Part shown: piece after piece, positions 35,920 to 44,808 of the stretch
How positions within the stretch are numbered: position 1 is the stretch's first letter
How the letters are laid out: every line of letters begins with the position of its first letter
Assembly: GCA_947494145.1 (NCBI GenBank)
Contig: CANLTZ010000016.1
Coordinates: 1 to 64,000 of the forward strand
Length of the DNA: 64,000 nt
Source: an uncultured Jannaschia sp.
Lineage (GTDB): Bacteria > Pseudomonadota > Alphaproteobacteria > Rhodobacterales > Rhodobacteraceae
Reading direction: 5' to 3'
Notes under the pieces: model-generated
What the model was told of the DNA's origin: nothing
The model's database searches: none
The model's input: the letters and a program-made list of their open reading frames with translations, nothing else
Translations under genes and position numbers: made by a program

Positions 35920-38900
35920 ATGAAGCGCCGTGACATCCCGACCCTGCTGACCCGCCTGACCGCCGACCTCGCTGCGGGCGATCTCACTACGCCCGCGCTC
36001 GCCGCACATATGACAGACGTCACCGGCGGGACCGACGCCGCTGGCGCGTGGTCCTGGCGTCAGGCTTACGACCTCGTGCAGGCCGCGGCGATCCTGGCGG
36101 ACCGGAAGGACGACGCGAGGGATCCCGCCACGCGCCTAGCGCGTCTGACCGGCGCCGCAGACGCACGCGCGACCGAGACGCGCCGCTCGGAGACGCAGGT
36201 CCGGCTGCAGCAATTCTCCACGCCCCTGCCCTACGCCCTTGTCGCCGCCGTCGCGGCCGCGATCCGGCCGGGCGACGTCGTGCTGGAGCCCTCCGCCGGG
36301 ACCGGCGCGCTCGCCCACATGGCACGGCGCTCGGGCGGCTACGTCGTCCTCAACGAGCTGGACCCGTTCCGAGCCGCCGTCCTGCAGGAGCTGTTCGGGG
36401 CAAGACCTACCCGGTACGACGCCGAGCATATCGACGATCTCATGGATCGGGCGACGCTCGCAGACGTCGTCCTGATGAACCCGCCCTTCTCGTCCTCGGC
36501 CGTTCGCGCAGGTGATCCGACCATCGCGCTGCGGCACGCGCTCTCGGCCGCCAAGCGCCTCGCCCCCGGCGGACGGCTCGTTGCGATCCTGCCGCTCGCC
36601 GCTTGCGCTGCGCGCCAGCCCGTGCTCTGGGCCCGGCTGATGGAGCGGGTCGCGCCCCGGCTGCACCTCGTCCTGCTCGGCGCGGTCTACCGCAAGATGG
36701 GCACCGGCGTGGAGACCGCGCTGCTCGTGGCGGATCGCGTGGATGACAGTGCGAAGGCGGAGACTCCGATCCCCCCTGAGCCGGTCGAGGATCTGGAGGC
36801 CGCACTGCGTACCGTCCGAACCCGCCTGCCGGAGCGCCCTGCTCGCGAGCCCCGCGCTGCGCCGACCGATCCCTCACCGATCCGCCCGGCCTCATGCGCT
36901 TCCGATACTGCTTTGAGGCGCCCGCGTCCCTCGACGCCGCCTGCCGCCCCGGCTCGGTCCAGCGCCCCGACACCGATCCTCTTCGCCGTCTTCGACACGC
37001 CCCGCGCCAACGAGGCGGTCTCTGACGTCTACGCCCGCTACGCCCCGCAGCGGATCGAGATCGCGGGCGCGGTAGATCACCCCTCGCCCCTAGTCGAGAG
37101 CGTCGCGATGGCCGCCGTCGCCCCGCCCGTGCCGGTCTTCCCGGAGGGCGGCGGCCCTGCCCTGCCCCCATCGATCATCGCCAACGGCGCGCTGTCGGCC
37201 GCGCAACTGGAGACGGTAGTGATGGCGGACGCTGCGCATTCCATCGACTTGCCTGGCCGCTTTACCGCCTCCGACGATTGGACCGAAATCGAGCCCGCTC
37301 ACGAGGGCGCAGCCGAAGCCACCGCCTACCGCCAAGGCTACTTCCTCGGCGACGGCACCGGCGCGGGCAAGGGGCGCCAGGTGGCCGGGATCGTCATGGC
37401 GGGCTGGCTCGCCGGACGGACGCGGGCGGTGTGGATCAGTAAGTCGAAAACCCTGATCGAGGACGCCGTGCGCGACTGGATGGATCTCGGCGGCGCGCCA
37501 ACGGACATCGTGCCGCTCGAGCGCTGGAAGCCCGACGAGGACATCATCCTGCATCGTGGCATCCTGTTTCTTACATATGCGACCCTGCGCAGCATCGGAA
37601 AGTCAGGCCGCTCGCGGCTGGAACAGCTGGTGGAATGGTGCGGGACCGACTTCGAGGGCGTCCTCGCGTTCGACGAGGCGCATGCGATGGCGAACGCCGC
37701 CGGCTCCTCGGATGGCGCGCGCGGCGGCACGGCGCCCTCGCAGCAGGGCGTGGCAGGCCTGCGGCTGCAGCTCGCCCTGTCCCGTGCTCGCGTCCTTTAC
37801 GTCTCAGCCACCGGTGCCACGAACGTCTCGAACCTCGCCTACGCCACGCGGCTCGGTCTCTGGGGGCCGGGCCAGGCCTACCCTTTCGCCACGCGCGAGG
37901 ACTTTGTTGCGGCCATGGTCGCGGGCGGCGTCGCGGCGATGGAGGTGGTCGCGCGGGACCTGAAGACTCTTGGGCTCTACGCGGCTCGGGCGCTCAGCTT
38001 CGAGGGCGTCGAATACGACATCCTCGAGCACCGACTGTCCGATGACGAGCGGGCGGTCTACGACCGCTTCGCGAGCGCATTCAAGGTGATACACGCCAAT
38101 CTTCATGCCGCTTTGGAGGCCACCGGCATCGTCGACGAAGAGAGCGGCGTAACCGCCGGAGCGGCGAAGGCCTCCGCCCTGTCGCGCTTCGAGAGCATGA
38201 AGCAGCGCTTCTTCGGTCATGTCCTGAACGGGTTCAAGGCGGGTACGCTTATCAAGGCTTTGGAGGACGATCTTGAAGCTGGCTGGGCGCCCGTCGTACA
38301 GATCGTCTCCACCGGCGAGAGCCATCTCGACCGCGCCATCGAGGCGCTCGACGGCGACGACCTGACCGAGGCGGCGCTGACGCCGAAGGAGGTCGTGGTC
38401 CACTGGCTACAGACGGCCTTCCCGATCCAGGCGCATCAGCTCGTCGAAATCGAAGGCCAGATGGTTGCCGAGCGGCTGACCGATGCCGAGGGACGCCCGG
38501 TGGTCAGCCGAGAGGCGGAGGCGCTGCGGGACGCCGCCCTGATGGAACTCTACACCGTCGCTCCGATCCCGTCGGTCCTCGACCGGCTCGTCTGGCACTT
38601 CGGCGAAGACCGGCTGGCGGAGGTCACGGGGCGCTCGAAGCGCTCGATCCGCCTGCCTGACGGCGCGCTGAAGGTGGTGCCGCGCTCCGGGTCGGCGAAC
38701 TCGGCCGAGGCCGCGGCCTTCATGGCCGGGACGAAGGACGTCCTGCTCTTCACGGACGCGGGCGGGACCGGGCGCTCCTACCACGCCGCCGCGACGGCCG
38801 GGAACCGCGACCGTCGGCGTCGTCACTACCTTGTCGAGCCGGGCTGGCGCGCCGCCGAGGCGATCCAGGGGCTCGGGCGCACGCACCGCTCGGCGCAGGT

Positions 38901-40164
38901 CACGGCGCCCTGGTTCCGCGTCGTGACGACGGACGTGCACGGGGAGAAGCGGTTCACCTCGACCATCGCGCGACGGCTCGACACGCTGGGCGCCCTCACC
39001 CGCGGGCAGCGCGAGACGGGCAGCCAGAACCTGTTCCGCGCTTCCGACAATCTGGAAAGCCCGATTGCCCGCCGGGCCCTCGTCGCCCACTACCACGAGC
39101 TGGTCCGGGGCACCTGTGAGGCTATGACCTACGAGACTTTCACCGACTGGACGGCGCTGCGCCTGACCGACGCAGAGGGCGTCATGCTCGAGGACCTGCC
39201 CCCGGTGCAGCGCTACTTGAACCGCCTCCTCGCCCTGCCCATCGACATGCAGAACGCCCTCTTCGGCGCGCTCGCCGCCAAGATCGAGCAGATCACCGAG
39301 CGAGCCCGCGCGAACGGCACGCTCGACGTCGGGATCGAGATGCTCCACGCGGACCGCATCACCGTCGTCGAGGAGGCGGACCTGTGGACTTGTCCGAAGA
39401 GCAGGTCCGTGACCCGGACCGTCACGCTGGACTGCGAGAACGAGGTGCGCATCCCGGATGGCGCGACGGTTTTTCACGACCACGGCGCTCGCATGGCGCC
39501 CCGGCGCAACGCGGCCTCGGGCAAGGTCGCGCTGATCTCGAAGCGGCCGCAACAGGTGTTCGACGACGACGTGATGGCGGAGATCCGCGAGACGCGGCGC
39601 CCCACCGGGCGCGGGTCCATGACGGAAGAGGCCTTCGGTTCGTCGCATTGGGAACCGATCGAGCCTGCGACCTTCGTTCGGCTGTGGGATACCGAGGTCG
39701 CAGACCTCCCCAAGGTCGAGACCCACCGGATCGTCTTGCTGACCGGCCTGCTATTGCCGATCTGGCGCGACATCCCGTCCGATAATGAGCGCATCTGGCG
39801 TGTCATGCCGGAGGACGGCGTCGCCCGCATCGGTCGGGCGATCTCGCCCGAGCAGGCCGTGGTGCTGGCGAGCCGGTTCCGGGGCGGCGAGACCACCCCT
39901 GCGGAGCTGGTCGCCGCTGCCATAGCGGGGGACGGGGCCGTCGATCTGGGCCGCGGGCTGACGCTGCGTGCCCGCCGCGTGGCGGGGACCAAGCGTCTAG
40001 AAGTCGAGGGCTGGCGACCGGAGCAGGTCGATGTGCTGAAGGCCGCGGGCTGCTTCACGGAGATCGTCGCCTATCAGCTTCGGGCATTCGTGCCCGTGGG
40101 CGACGGCGCGGCGGCGGTGATCGAAGCGATCCGGGCAGGCGGTGGCATGAAAGTCGCCGCATAA
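35920..40164 (+). CDS. Methyltransferase-strawberry notch helicase fusion protein
   Basis: This 1414-residue protein has two main parts. Residues about 80-260 are an N6-adenine-type methyltransferase fold with motif I VLEPSAGTGALAHMA and motif IV DVVLMNPPF. From about residue 470 onward lies a strawberry-notch superfamily 2 helicase, with GDGTGAGKGRQ (Walker A), VLAFDEAHAM (DEAH-type) and a C-terminal helicase domain with FTDAGGTGRSYHA and EAIQGLGRTHRSAQ. The family is widespread on conjugative plasmids near parB and ardC. It probably modifies or protects plasmid DNA on transfer, but no function has been proven to my knowledge. It is the largest gene in the window. Confidence 0.9.
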   Translation: MKRRDIPTLLTRLTADLAAGDLTTPALAAHMTDVTGGTDAAGAWSWRQAYDLVQAAAILADRKDDARDPATRLARLTGAADARATETRRSETQVRLQQFSTPLPYALVAAVAAAIRPGDVVLEPSAGTGALAHMARRSGGYVVLNELDPFRAAVLQELFGARPTRYDAEHIDDLMDRATLADVVLMNPPFSSSAVRAGDPTIALRHALSAAKRLAPGGRLVAILPLAACAARQPVLWARLMERVAPRLHLVLLGAVYRKMGTGVETALLVADRVDDSAKAETPIPPEPVEDLEAALRTVRTRLPERPAREPRAAPTDPSPIRPASCASDTALRRPRPSTPPAAPARSSAPTPILFAVFDTPRANEAVSDVYARYAPQRIEIAGAVDHPSPLVESVAMAAVAPPVPVFPEGGGPALPPSIIANGALSAAQLETVVMADAAHSIDLPGRFTASDDWTEIEPAHEGAAEATAYRQGYFLGDGTGAGKGRQVAGIVMAGWLAGRTRAVWISKSKTLIEDAVRDWMDLGGAPTDIVPLERWKPDEDIILHRGILFLTYATLRSIGKSGRSRLEQLVEWCGTDFEGVLAFDEAHAMANAAGSSDGARGGTAPSQQGVAGLRLQLALSRARVLYVSATGATNVSNLAYATRLGLWGPGQAYPFATREDFVAAMVAGGVAAMEVVARDLKTLGLYAARALSFEGVEYDILEHRLSDDERAVYDRFASAFKVIHANLHAALEATGIVDEESGVTAGAAKASALSRFESMKQRFFGHVLNGFKAGTLIKALEDDLEAGWAPVVQIVSTGESHLDRAIEALDGDDLTEAALTPKEVVVHWLQTAFPIQAHQLVEIEGQMVAERLTDAEGRPVVSREAEALRDAALMELYTVAPIPSVLDRLVWHFGEDRLAEVTGRSKRSIRLPDGALKVVPRSGSANSAEAAAFMAGTKDVLLFTDAGGTGRSYHAAATAGNRDRRRRHYLVEPGWRAAEAIQGLGRTHRSAQVTAPWFRVVTTDVHGEKRFTSTIARRLDTLGALTRGQRETGSQNLFRASDNLESPIARRALVAHYHELVRGTCEAMTYETFTDWTALRLTDAEGVMLEDLPPVQRYLNRLLALPIDMQNALFGALAAKIEQITERARANGTLDVGIEMLHADRITVVEEADLWTCPKSRSVTRTVTLDCENEVRIPDGATVFHDHGARMAPRRNAASGKVALISKRPQQVFDDDVMAEIRETRRPTGRGSMTEEAFGSSHWEPIEPATFVRLWDTEVADLPKVETHRIVLLTGLLLPIWRDIPSDNERIWRVMPEDGVARIGRAISPEQAVVLASRFRGGETTPAELVAAAIAGDGAVDLGRGLTLRARRVAGTKRLEVEGWRPEQVDVLKAAGCFTEIVAYQLRAFVPVGDGAAAVIEAIRAGGGMKVAA

Positions 40165-40251
40165 GCCCTTGATCCGAAGCGCGAGCAGTTCGGACTGGAC
40201 CGATCGCTCACTCTCTGGGACTCTGCAGATGTTCTCATCGGAGACGCACCC

Positions 40252-40548
40252 ATGCCACGACGATCCAAGCCTGCGCCGCAGGACGCCCAGATCGAGATGT
40301 TCCCCGCCCGCCTGCGCCTCGTGCGCGAGGCGGCCGAGGAGAACGTCCACCGCTATTACGCGCTGGAGGTCCAGCCCGACCTATTCGGCGGGGCCTCCCT
40401 CGTCCGGGCCTGGGGCCGGATCGGGCTCAGCCGAACGACGCGGATCGAGCTGCATGCCGACGAGGGACAGGCGATCGACGCCCTGCGCGACTGGGAGACC
40501 GCCAAGCGCAAGCGCGGCTACGCAACGGACACGAACCACGGGCGATGA
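40252..40548 (+). CDS. WGR-domain protein
   Basis: This 98-residue protein is a single WGR domain: YYALEVQPDLFGGASLVRAWGRIG, followed by ADEGQAIDALRDWETAKRKRGY. WGR domains bind nucleic acid ends in PARP and other proteins. Free-standing versions are common on Rhodobacterales plasmids, with unknown roles. A GGAGAC site precedes the start. Confidence 0.88.
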   Translation: MPRRSKPAPQDAQIEMFPARLRLVREAAEENVHRYYALEVQPDLFGGASLVRAWGRIGLSRTTRIELHADEGQAIDALRDWETAKRKRGYATDTNHGR

Positions 40549-40558
40549 GGAGACCGAC

Positions 40559-41092
40559 ATGTCGAAGACCACCAAGAAGCCCCGCCGCCCCATCTGGGAG
40601 CGCGCCCAGATGTTCATTGCCTTCCACCGGGACCCGGAGCGGAAGAAACGCGAGACGCCCTACCTCTGGCCGCCCAAGGATGCGAGCGCGGGGCTGCGCG
40701 CCGAAACCTCCGATCAGGAAACCTTCGTCCATCTGCGCGGCCCCGACCGCGCGGACGACGTGCAGCTCAAGCTCCGTCCGAACGCGATCATCGCGCGGCG
40801 CGAGCCGGGGCGCGGCTGGTCGGGGATCGAGGTGGGCGACCACTCGGTGCGCGTCCTTGTCGGCGACGTCTGGATCGAGATCGACCCGATGGGCGCAGTC
40901 AAGCGCGAGGCCGACGATGGAGCCTCGACCACCTTCCTCGAGTTCGACGGCTCGATCATCCAGCTGACCGAGGATGCGGAGGTCTGCGTGTCCGGGAACG
41001 GCGAGCGGATCACCCGGCGGACGCCCGAGCGGCTGGACGTCGTGACGGGCGACGGGATCATGTCTTCTCCGCGGAAGCGGATCGGGAAGTAG
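40559..41092 (+). CDS. Hypothetical protein downstream of WGR gene
   Basis: This 177-residue protein begins MSKTTKKPRRPIWERAQMF. The N-terminal 40 residues are basic. The rest is beta-rich (VQLKLRPNAIIARREPG, VRVLVGDVWIEID, FLEFDGSIIQLTEDAEVCVSG), with a pattern resembling small baseplate or spike-like folds. I cannot name a family. It follows the WGR gene by 10 bp with a GAGGAG site and is probably co-transcribed. Confidence 0.65.
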   Translation: MSKTTKKPRRPIWERAQMFIAFHRDPERKKRETPYLWPPKDASAGLRAETSDQETFVHLRGPDRADDVQLKLRPNAIIARREPGRGWSGIEVGDHSVRVLVGDVWIEIDPMGAVKREADDGASTTFLEFDGSIIQLTEDAEVCVSGNGERITRRTPERLDVVTGDGIMSSPRKRIGK

Positions 41093-41168
41093 GGGTCGAG
41101 GTCTGCTATGAGCCCAATCTGTCGAATGCTACGGCCCGAACGAAGGGCAGCTATCGTCCTTGCAACCT

Positions 41169-41546
41169 TCATGCAGCTCCGGGCGCGACGTCATCCTCAT
41201 CTAGGCGGTAGTTGCGACACGTTTCGATGCCTTCGGCCACCACGTCGAGCAGCGCCTCGGCATCGCGCAGAAGGTCGTCGATCTTTGGGCTGCTGATCTG
41301 GTAGCGAACAAAGCGCCCATCACGCCTGCTGATGACGAGGCCGCAATCAAACAGGCATCGCAGATGATTAGAGACGTTGGGCTGCGTCAGGGCCGTGCGC
41401 CCGACGATCTCGTGGACCACCAGCGGCCCCTCTCGCAGGGCATCGAGGATCGCCAACCGGCTTGGGTCCGCGAGACCACGAAACAGCTTCGCCCGCCGCT
41501 CCGTATCTGTAACGGCGGAATTGCGGTCGGCGGCAATTTGTTCCAT
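41169..41546 (-). CDS. cmtR: ArsR-family metal sensor, CmtR-like
   Basis: This 125-residue protein has a winged helix with VHEIVGRTALTQPNVSNHLRCLFDCGLV. Two cysteines in LRCLFDCGL (near residues 63 and 67) and a third in GIETCRNY match the three-Cys Cd/Pb site of CmtR. On binding metal it should release the operator and allow expression of the divergent CDF gene. The operator palindrome overlaps the start codon region. Confidence 0.88.
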   Translation of the reverse strand: MEQIAADRNSAVTDTERRAKLFRGLADPSRLAILDALREGPLVVHEIVGRTALTQPNVSNHLRCLFDCGLVISRRDGRFVRYQISSPKIDDLLRDAEALLDVVAEGIETCRNYRLDEDDVAPGAA

Positions 41547-41564
41547 ATCACTATTCGCTGATAT
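41545..41564. promoter_or_regulatory. Probable CmtR operator
   Basis: ATATCA-N8-TGATAT inverted repeat in the 56-bp region between the divergent regulator and CDF genes. An AT-rich TATAATATT box lies alongside. This is the usual place for an ArsR-family repressor. Confidence 0.6.
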
Positions 41565-41602
41565 AATATTTCTCGACTTATCTTAGCAGGAGAAAAGCGA
41601 GC

Positions 41603-42454
41603 ATGGCCAACGCCCAAAACACCGGATCGGCTGCCGACGTCGCAACCTTCCGTTACCGCGTCTCCGGCATGGATTGCGCCAAGGATGCAGCCCAGATCGA
41701 GCGGGCTGCGCAGTCTGTCGGGGTCGCACCCGACGCGGTGAAGGTATCTTCGGCGACCCACATTATGACCCTAAGCGTTCCCGAAGAAAGCCTGTCCAAG
41801 ATCGAGCGGGTCGTGGAGACAACAGGTTACGGGTTCGACCGCATCGAGGGCGACGACGATGCACAGCAGGGGGCAGCCCATCAGGACCCGGCCTATCGAC
41901 GCGCACTCTGGATCGTCGTGATCCTGAATGTGGGCTATGGCCTTGTCGAGATGGTCGGGGGTTTTTGGGCCGGGTCTCAGGCCGTGAAAGCTGACGCGCT
42001 CGATTTTCTTGGCGACGGCCTCATCACCTTTTTAGGCCTTCTGGCCATCGGCTGGAGCCTCGTCTGGCGGGCGCGATCCGCCCTGATTCAAGGCATCTTC
42101 CTCGGCGTCCTTGGCCTCGGCGTGCTTGGAACGACAATCTGGCGTGCCTTCACCCAGACGATGCCAGATGCGGGCCTCATGGGGCTATTCGGCTTCATCG
42201 CCCTCGTGGTCAACGTTCTCGCCGTGCTGCCCCTGCTGCGGTTCCGTAAGGGGGACGCGAACATGCGGGCCGTGTGGCTGTTCTCGCGGAACGACGCCAT
42301 CGGAAATGCCGCGGTCGTCGTTGCGGCCGGTCTCGTGGCATGGCTCGGAAGCGTTTGGCCCGACCTGATCGTCGCCTTCGGGATTGCCGGACTGTTCCTG
42401 CATTCATCTTGGTCGATTATCCGCGACGCGAGGGCCGATCTGAAGACCGCCTGA
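41603..42454 (+). CDS. CDF-like cation transporter with N-terminal HMA-like domain
   Basis: In this 283-residue protein, residues 15-80 form a heavy-metal-associated fold with GMDCAKDAAQIE. The usual GMxCxxC has kept only one Cys. Residues 95-280 have five to six membrane helices of the CDF type, with Asp in AVKADALDFLGDG and the matching NDAIGNAAVV. It probably exports a divalent metal such as Cd2+, Zn2+ or Co2+ from the cytoplasm. A GCAGGAG site precedes it. With the divergent CmtR it forms a small self-contained metal cassette set into plasmid backbone. Confidence 0.88.
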   Translation: MANAQNTGSAADVATFRYRVSGMDCAKDAAQIERAAQSVGVAPDAVKVSSATHIMTLSVPEESLSKIERVVETTGYGFDRIEGDDDAQQGAAHQDPAYRRALWIVVILNVGYGLVEMVGGFWAGSQAVKADALDFLGDGLITFLGLLAIGWSLVWRARSALIQGIFLGVLGLGVLGTTIWRAFTQTMPDAGLMGLFGFIALVVNVLAVLPLLRFRKGDANMRAVWLFSRNDAIGNAAVVVAAGLVAWLGSVWPDLIVAFGIAGLFLHSSWSIIRDARADLKTA

Positions 42455-42590
42455 GGGGGCCGCGCGGAAGCGGACGCTGGGCCGGAGCACCCAATGAGAG
42501 CAAAGTCTGCATGGCGGACATGGCGGGCGGGCCTCTATCGCTCACGTCCGAGCACGCAACGGAAAGAAGAGAGGGAGCTTCGCCTTGGGT

Positions 42591-42605
42591 GATCCGAACC
42601 GGATC
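42591..42605 (+). promoter_or_regulatory. Leader hairpin before the double-DUF736 gene
   Basis: GATCCG-AAC-CGGATC, a perfect 6-bp stem 26 bp before the start codon. A first GC-rich hairpin is only weakly suggested further upstream. Confidence 0.4.
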
Positions 42606-42631
42606 GGAAGAGAAACCCCAGGAGAAGACCC

Positions 42632-43336
42632 ATGATCACTGGAACCCTGACCCGGAACGCCGACGGCGAGACCTACAATCTGAGCGTGGCCACGCTCATG
42701 TTCGACATCGCGCATTTGCGCGTCGTGCCGAACGGCTACAAGAGCGCCGACAACCATCCCGACCACCACATCGAGGTCCGCACCCCGCGCGGCCGGGTGA
42801 TGCGCGTGGGGTCCATGTGGGCGGCCACATCGAAGACGTCGAAGCGCGAGTACTTCCAAATCGCCTTGACCGACCAGATGGGGCGGACCTGGCGCATGAA
42901 CGCGGTGCGCGACGAGGAGATGCCGAAGGACGTGTGGCGCATCGTGCCGCTGGCGGGCGGTGAGACCCGGCCGATCGCGCTGACGGGTCGGATCGAGACG
43001 CTGGACGACGGCAACCTCGCGGGCTTTATCGGCAGCTACGACTTCGACATGGACTTCGTGGCGGTCGAGAATGCGCACAAGACCACCGATGACCACCCGG
43101 ACTGGCACATCGAGGCGCGCTCGCCCGCGGGGCGGATCGTGCGGATGGGCTCGATCTGGCGGGCGACGTCGGAGCGGTCGGGCAACGCCTACCTCTCCAT
43201 CGCTTTCCACGCGCCCATGGGGACGCAGCATCGGGCGAACGCCTTCCGTCGCGAGGACGAGGCGCCGGGGACCTACAAGGTCGTGGCGCTGATGCCGCTG
43301 GCCGAGGCCGACGGGAGGCTGGCGCTCGCAGCGTGA
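42632..43336 (+). CDS. Protein with two DUF736-like repeats
   Basis: This 234-residue protein is made of two similar halves. Each has the pattern hydrophobic strand, then YKSADNHPDHHIEVRTPRGRV or HKTTDDHPDWHIEARSPAGRI, then RVGSMWAATSKTSKREYFQIAL or RMGSIWRATSERSGNAYLSIAF, then RANAF and VPLAGG or MPLAEA. This is the DUF736 fold found as a single copy in small plasmid proteins. The double form suggests an internal duplication. The function is unknown. The site AGGAG before ATG is good. Confidence 0.8.
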   Translation: MITGTLTRNADGETYNLSVATLMFDIAHLRVVPNGYKSADNHPDHHIEVRTPRGRVMRVGSMWAATSKTSKREYFQIALTDQMGRTWRMNAVRDEEMPKDVWRIVPLAGGETRPIALTGRIETLDDGNLAGFIGSYDFDMDFVAVENAHKTTDDHPDWHIEARSPAGRIVRMGSIWRATSERSGNAYLSIAFHAPMGTQHRANAFRREDEAPGTYKVVALMPLAEADGRLALAA

Positions 43337-43364
43337 TCCCCACCCATATCGATCAACACGTTCC

Positions 43365-43416
43365 GGGCCGTCCTTCACACAGGGCGGCCCCTTCGCCGCG
43401 TGGCCCGATCCGGGCC
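43365..43416 (+). promoter_or_regulatory. Two-hairpin leader before the 141-residue gene
   Basis: GGGCCG pairs with CGGCCC (43365-43390), then GGCCC-GATCC-GGGCC (43402-43416). GGAGGTGAAG and the ATG at 43433 follow. Confidence 0.5.
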
Positions 43417-43432
43417 GATGGAGGTGAAGACG

Positions 43433-43858
43433 ATGACCGACGACATGATGACGAGCGCACTGCGGCCCGCGCCGGGTTCGCCCGAAGTCCTAGCGGCAAT
43501 GGAAGCCCGCATGGCTGAGATGCGCGAGCGCGAGCGGCGGGAGCGCCGCGAGGACCGCGCCCGCCTGCTGGCCGACCTGCGCGCCCTTGGGGCGACAGCG
43601 CTCAAGGCCGAGTACGACGGCTACGGCGACAGCGGGAACGTCGAGGCGATCACGACCGTGCCCGACCTTCCGAAGATCGACGCGATCCCTGGCCTCGCGG
43701 ACTTCCTGTGGTCCGTCGCCTATGCCGAGCACCCCGGCTTCGAGAACAACGAGGGCGGCGGAGGGACCGTCACCTGGGACCTCGTCGCCGACCGGATCGA
43801 CCTCGACCACTTCGACAACGTCGTCGATCGGGTGCATTCCCAGTCGGAGGACATCTGA
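43433..43858 (+). CDS. Conserved plasmid protein of unknown function
   Basis: This 141-residue protein has a charged coiled-coil N-terminal half (AAMEARMAEMRERERRERRE, about residues 20-55). The second half has TALKAEYDGYGDSGNVEAI and ends NNEGGGGTVTWDLVADRIDLDH. The second half looks like a small conserved domain of Rhodobacterales plasmids, but I cannot name it safely. The start has GGAGGTGAAG. It overlaps the next gene by TGATG. Confidence 0.7.
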   Translation: MTDDMMTSALRPAPGSPEVLAAMEARMAEMRERERRERREDRARLLADLRALGATALKAEYDGYGDSGNVEAITTVPDLPKIDAIPGLADFLWSVAYAEHPGFENNEGGGGTVTWDLVADRIDLDHFDNVVDRVHSQSEDI

Positions 43859-44328
43859 TGGCGCATCCCCTGCACCATGCCGAGCCCTCCGCGCGCCGCT
43901 ACGGCGGCGTGCCTGCCGACTATCAGGTCATTCACGATTGGTTCGATGCCTCCAAGGCCCATCTGGCCCTGCCCACGCACCGGGCGCTGCGCCACCACGC
44001 GCAGGGCATTTTCGAGGCCGAGGCGGTGTTCGGGACGTCGCTGACGAACTCGGATGGTCGCGCGATCCCCGTCCGCTGGATCGGCGAGCAGCATGTCCGC
44101 GAGGATTGCCGGCGCATCCCCACGTTGGCGGACTGGCTCGGTCGGATCGAGCCCGCACCGTGGATGGCGAACGGGGTGATAGAGGACCCGGCGCCGGTCC
44201 CCCATGGCGGCGACCCCGCCGGGCTCTGGAGGGCTGAGGTCGTCGCCGGACGGACGGCGCTTGGTCTGGCCGACTGGATGGCCGAGCGGCAGGCGCGCGT
44301 CGTCGCTGGCCGGGTGCGGGCCGCCTGA
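43858..44328 (+). CDS. Conserved plasmid protein (HDWFDASKAH family)
   Basis: This 156-residue protein has conserved blocks YQVIHDWFDASKAHLA, HRALRHHAQGIFEAEAVFG, TNSDGR, VRWIGEQHVREDCRRIPTLADWL. The many His, Asp and Glu in the first half could form a metal site. This block pattern is familiar from plasmid and phage proteins of unknown function (a DUF6915-like family). It starts at the overlapping TGATG of the gene upstream. The C-terminal 50 residues are less conserved in appearance. Confidence 0.75.
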   Translation: MAHPLHHAEPSARRYGGVPADYQVIHDWFDASKAHLALPTHRALRHHAQGIFEAEAVFGTSLTNSDGRAIPVRWIGEQHVREDCRRIPTLADWLGRIEPAPWMANGVIEDPAPVPHGGDPAGLWRAEVVAGRTALGLADWMAERQARVVAGRVRAA

Positions 44329-44362
44329 GACCGATCCCGGCGAACGCGCCCTGCCCGCTTTC

Positions 44363-44411
44363 GGGCCGCCTCCGACCGGGGCGGCCCCTTTCCGCCGTGT
44401 CCCTCGACACG
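44363..44411 (+). promoter_or_regulatory. Two-hairpin leader before the 125-residue gene
   Basis: GGGCCGCC pairs with GGCGGCCC (44363-44387) followed by CCTTTCC, then CGTGTC-CCTC-GACACG (44396-44411). GGAAAGGA and ATG follow. This is the clearest example of the recurring leader. Confidence 0.55.
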
Positions 44412-44430
44412 AACCGGAAAGGACCGGACC

Positions 44431-44808
44431 ATGACGACCTCCACCGACACCACCCCCATCACCGAGATCGGCCCCGACGGCGCCGGGCTCTATGCCCTCG
44501 TCGCGCAGGTGACCGAGATCGCCGCCGCGCGGCTTGGCCTCACCGTGACACAAGTGGAGCGCGCCATGGCGCTCTCCACCTGGACCACCGCCGTCGAGAC
44601 AATCGAGCGCGAGTTCCTCGGCGACTACCGCGGCTACTTCCCGAAGTGCGGGATGGCCGTGCGCAACGAGGCCATCATTGCGGAGGTCTTTGACGCCATT
44701 GCCGAGGCCCTCGGCGATCTGCGCCGCACGCTGCGAGCGGGGATCTACACGCCCCCTGTCCCTAGTGCTGCATCCGTCGCCCCAGCCGGAGGGCGGACCA
44801 ATGGGTGA
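44431..44808 (+). CDS. Hypothetical plasmid protein
   Basis: This 125-residue soluble protein is mainly helical, with YALVAQVTEIAAARLGLTVTQVERAM and FLGDYRGYFPKCGMAVRNEAIIAEVFDAIAEAL. No family is recognised. A GGAAAGGA site precedes the start. The stop overlaps the next start by 8 bp. Confidence 0.65.
   Translation: MTTSTDTTPITEIGPDGAGLYALVAQVTEIAAARLGLTVTQVERAMALSTWTTAVETIEREFLGDYRGYFPKCGMAVRNEAIIAEVFDAIAEALGDLRRTLRAGIYTPPVPSAASVAPAGGRTNG

Noticed and set aside
38407-39726. Minus-strand frame of 439 codons
   Set aside because: Antisense to the strawberry-notch helicase, whose motifs are clear.
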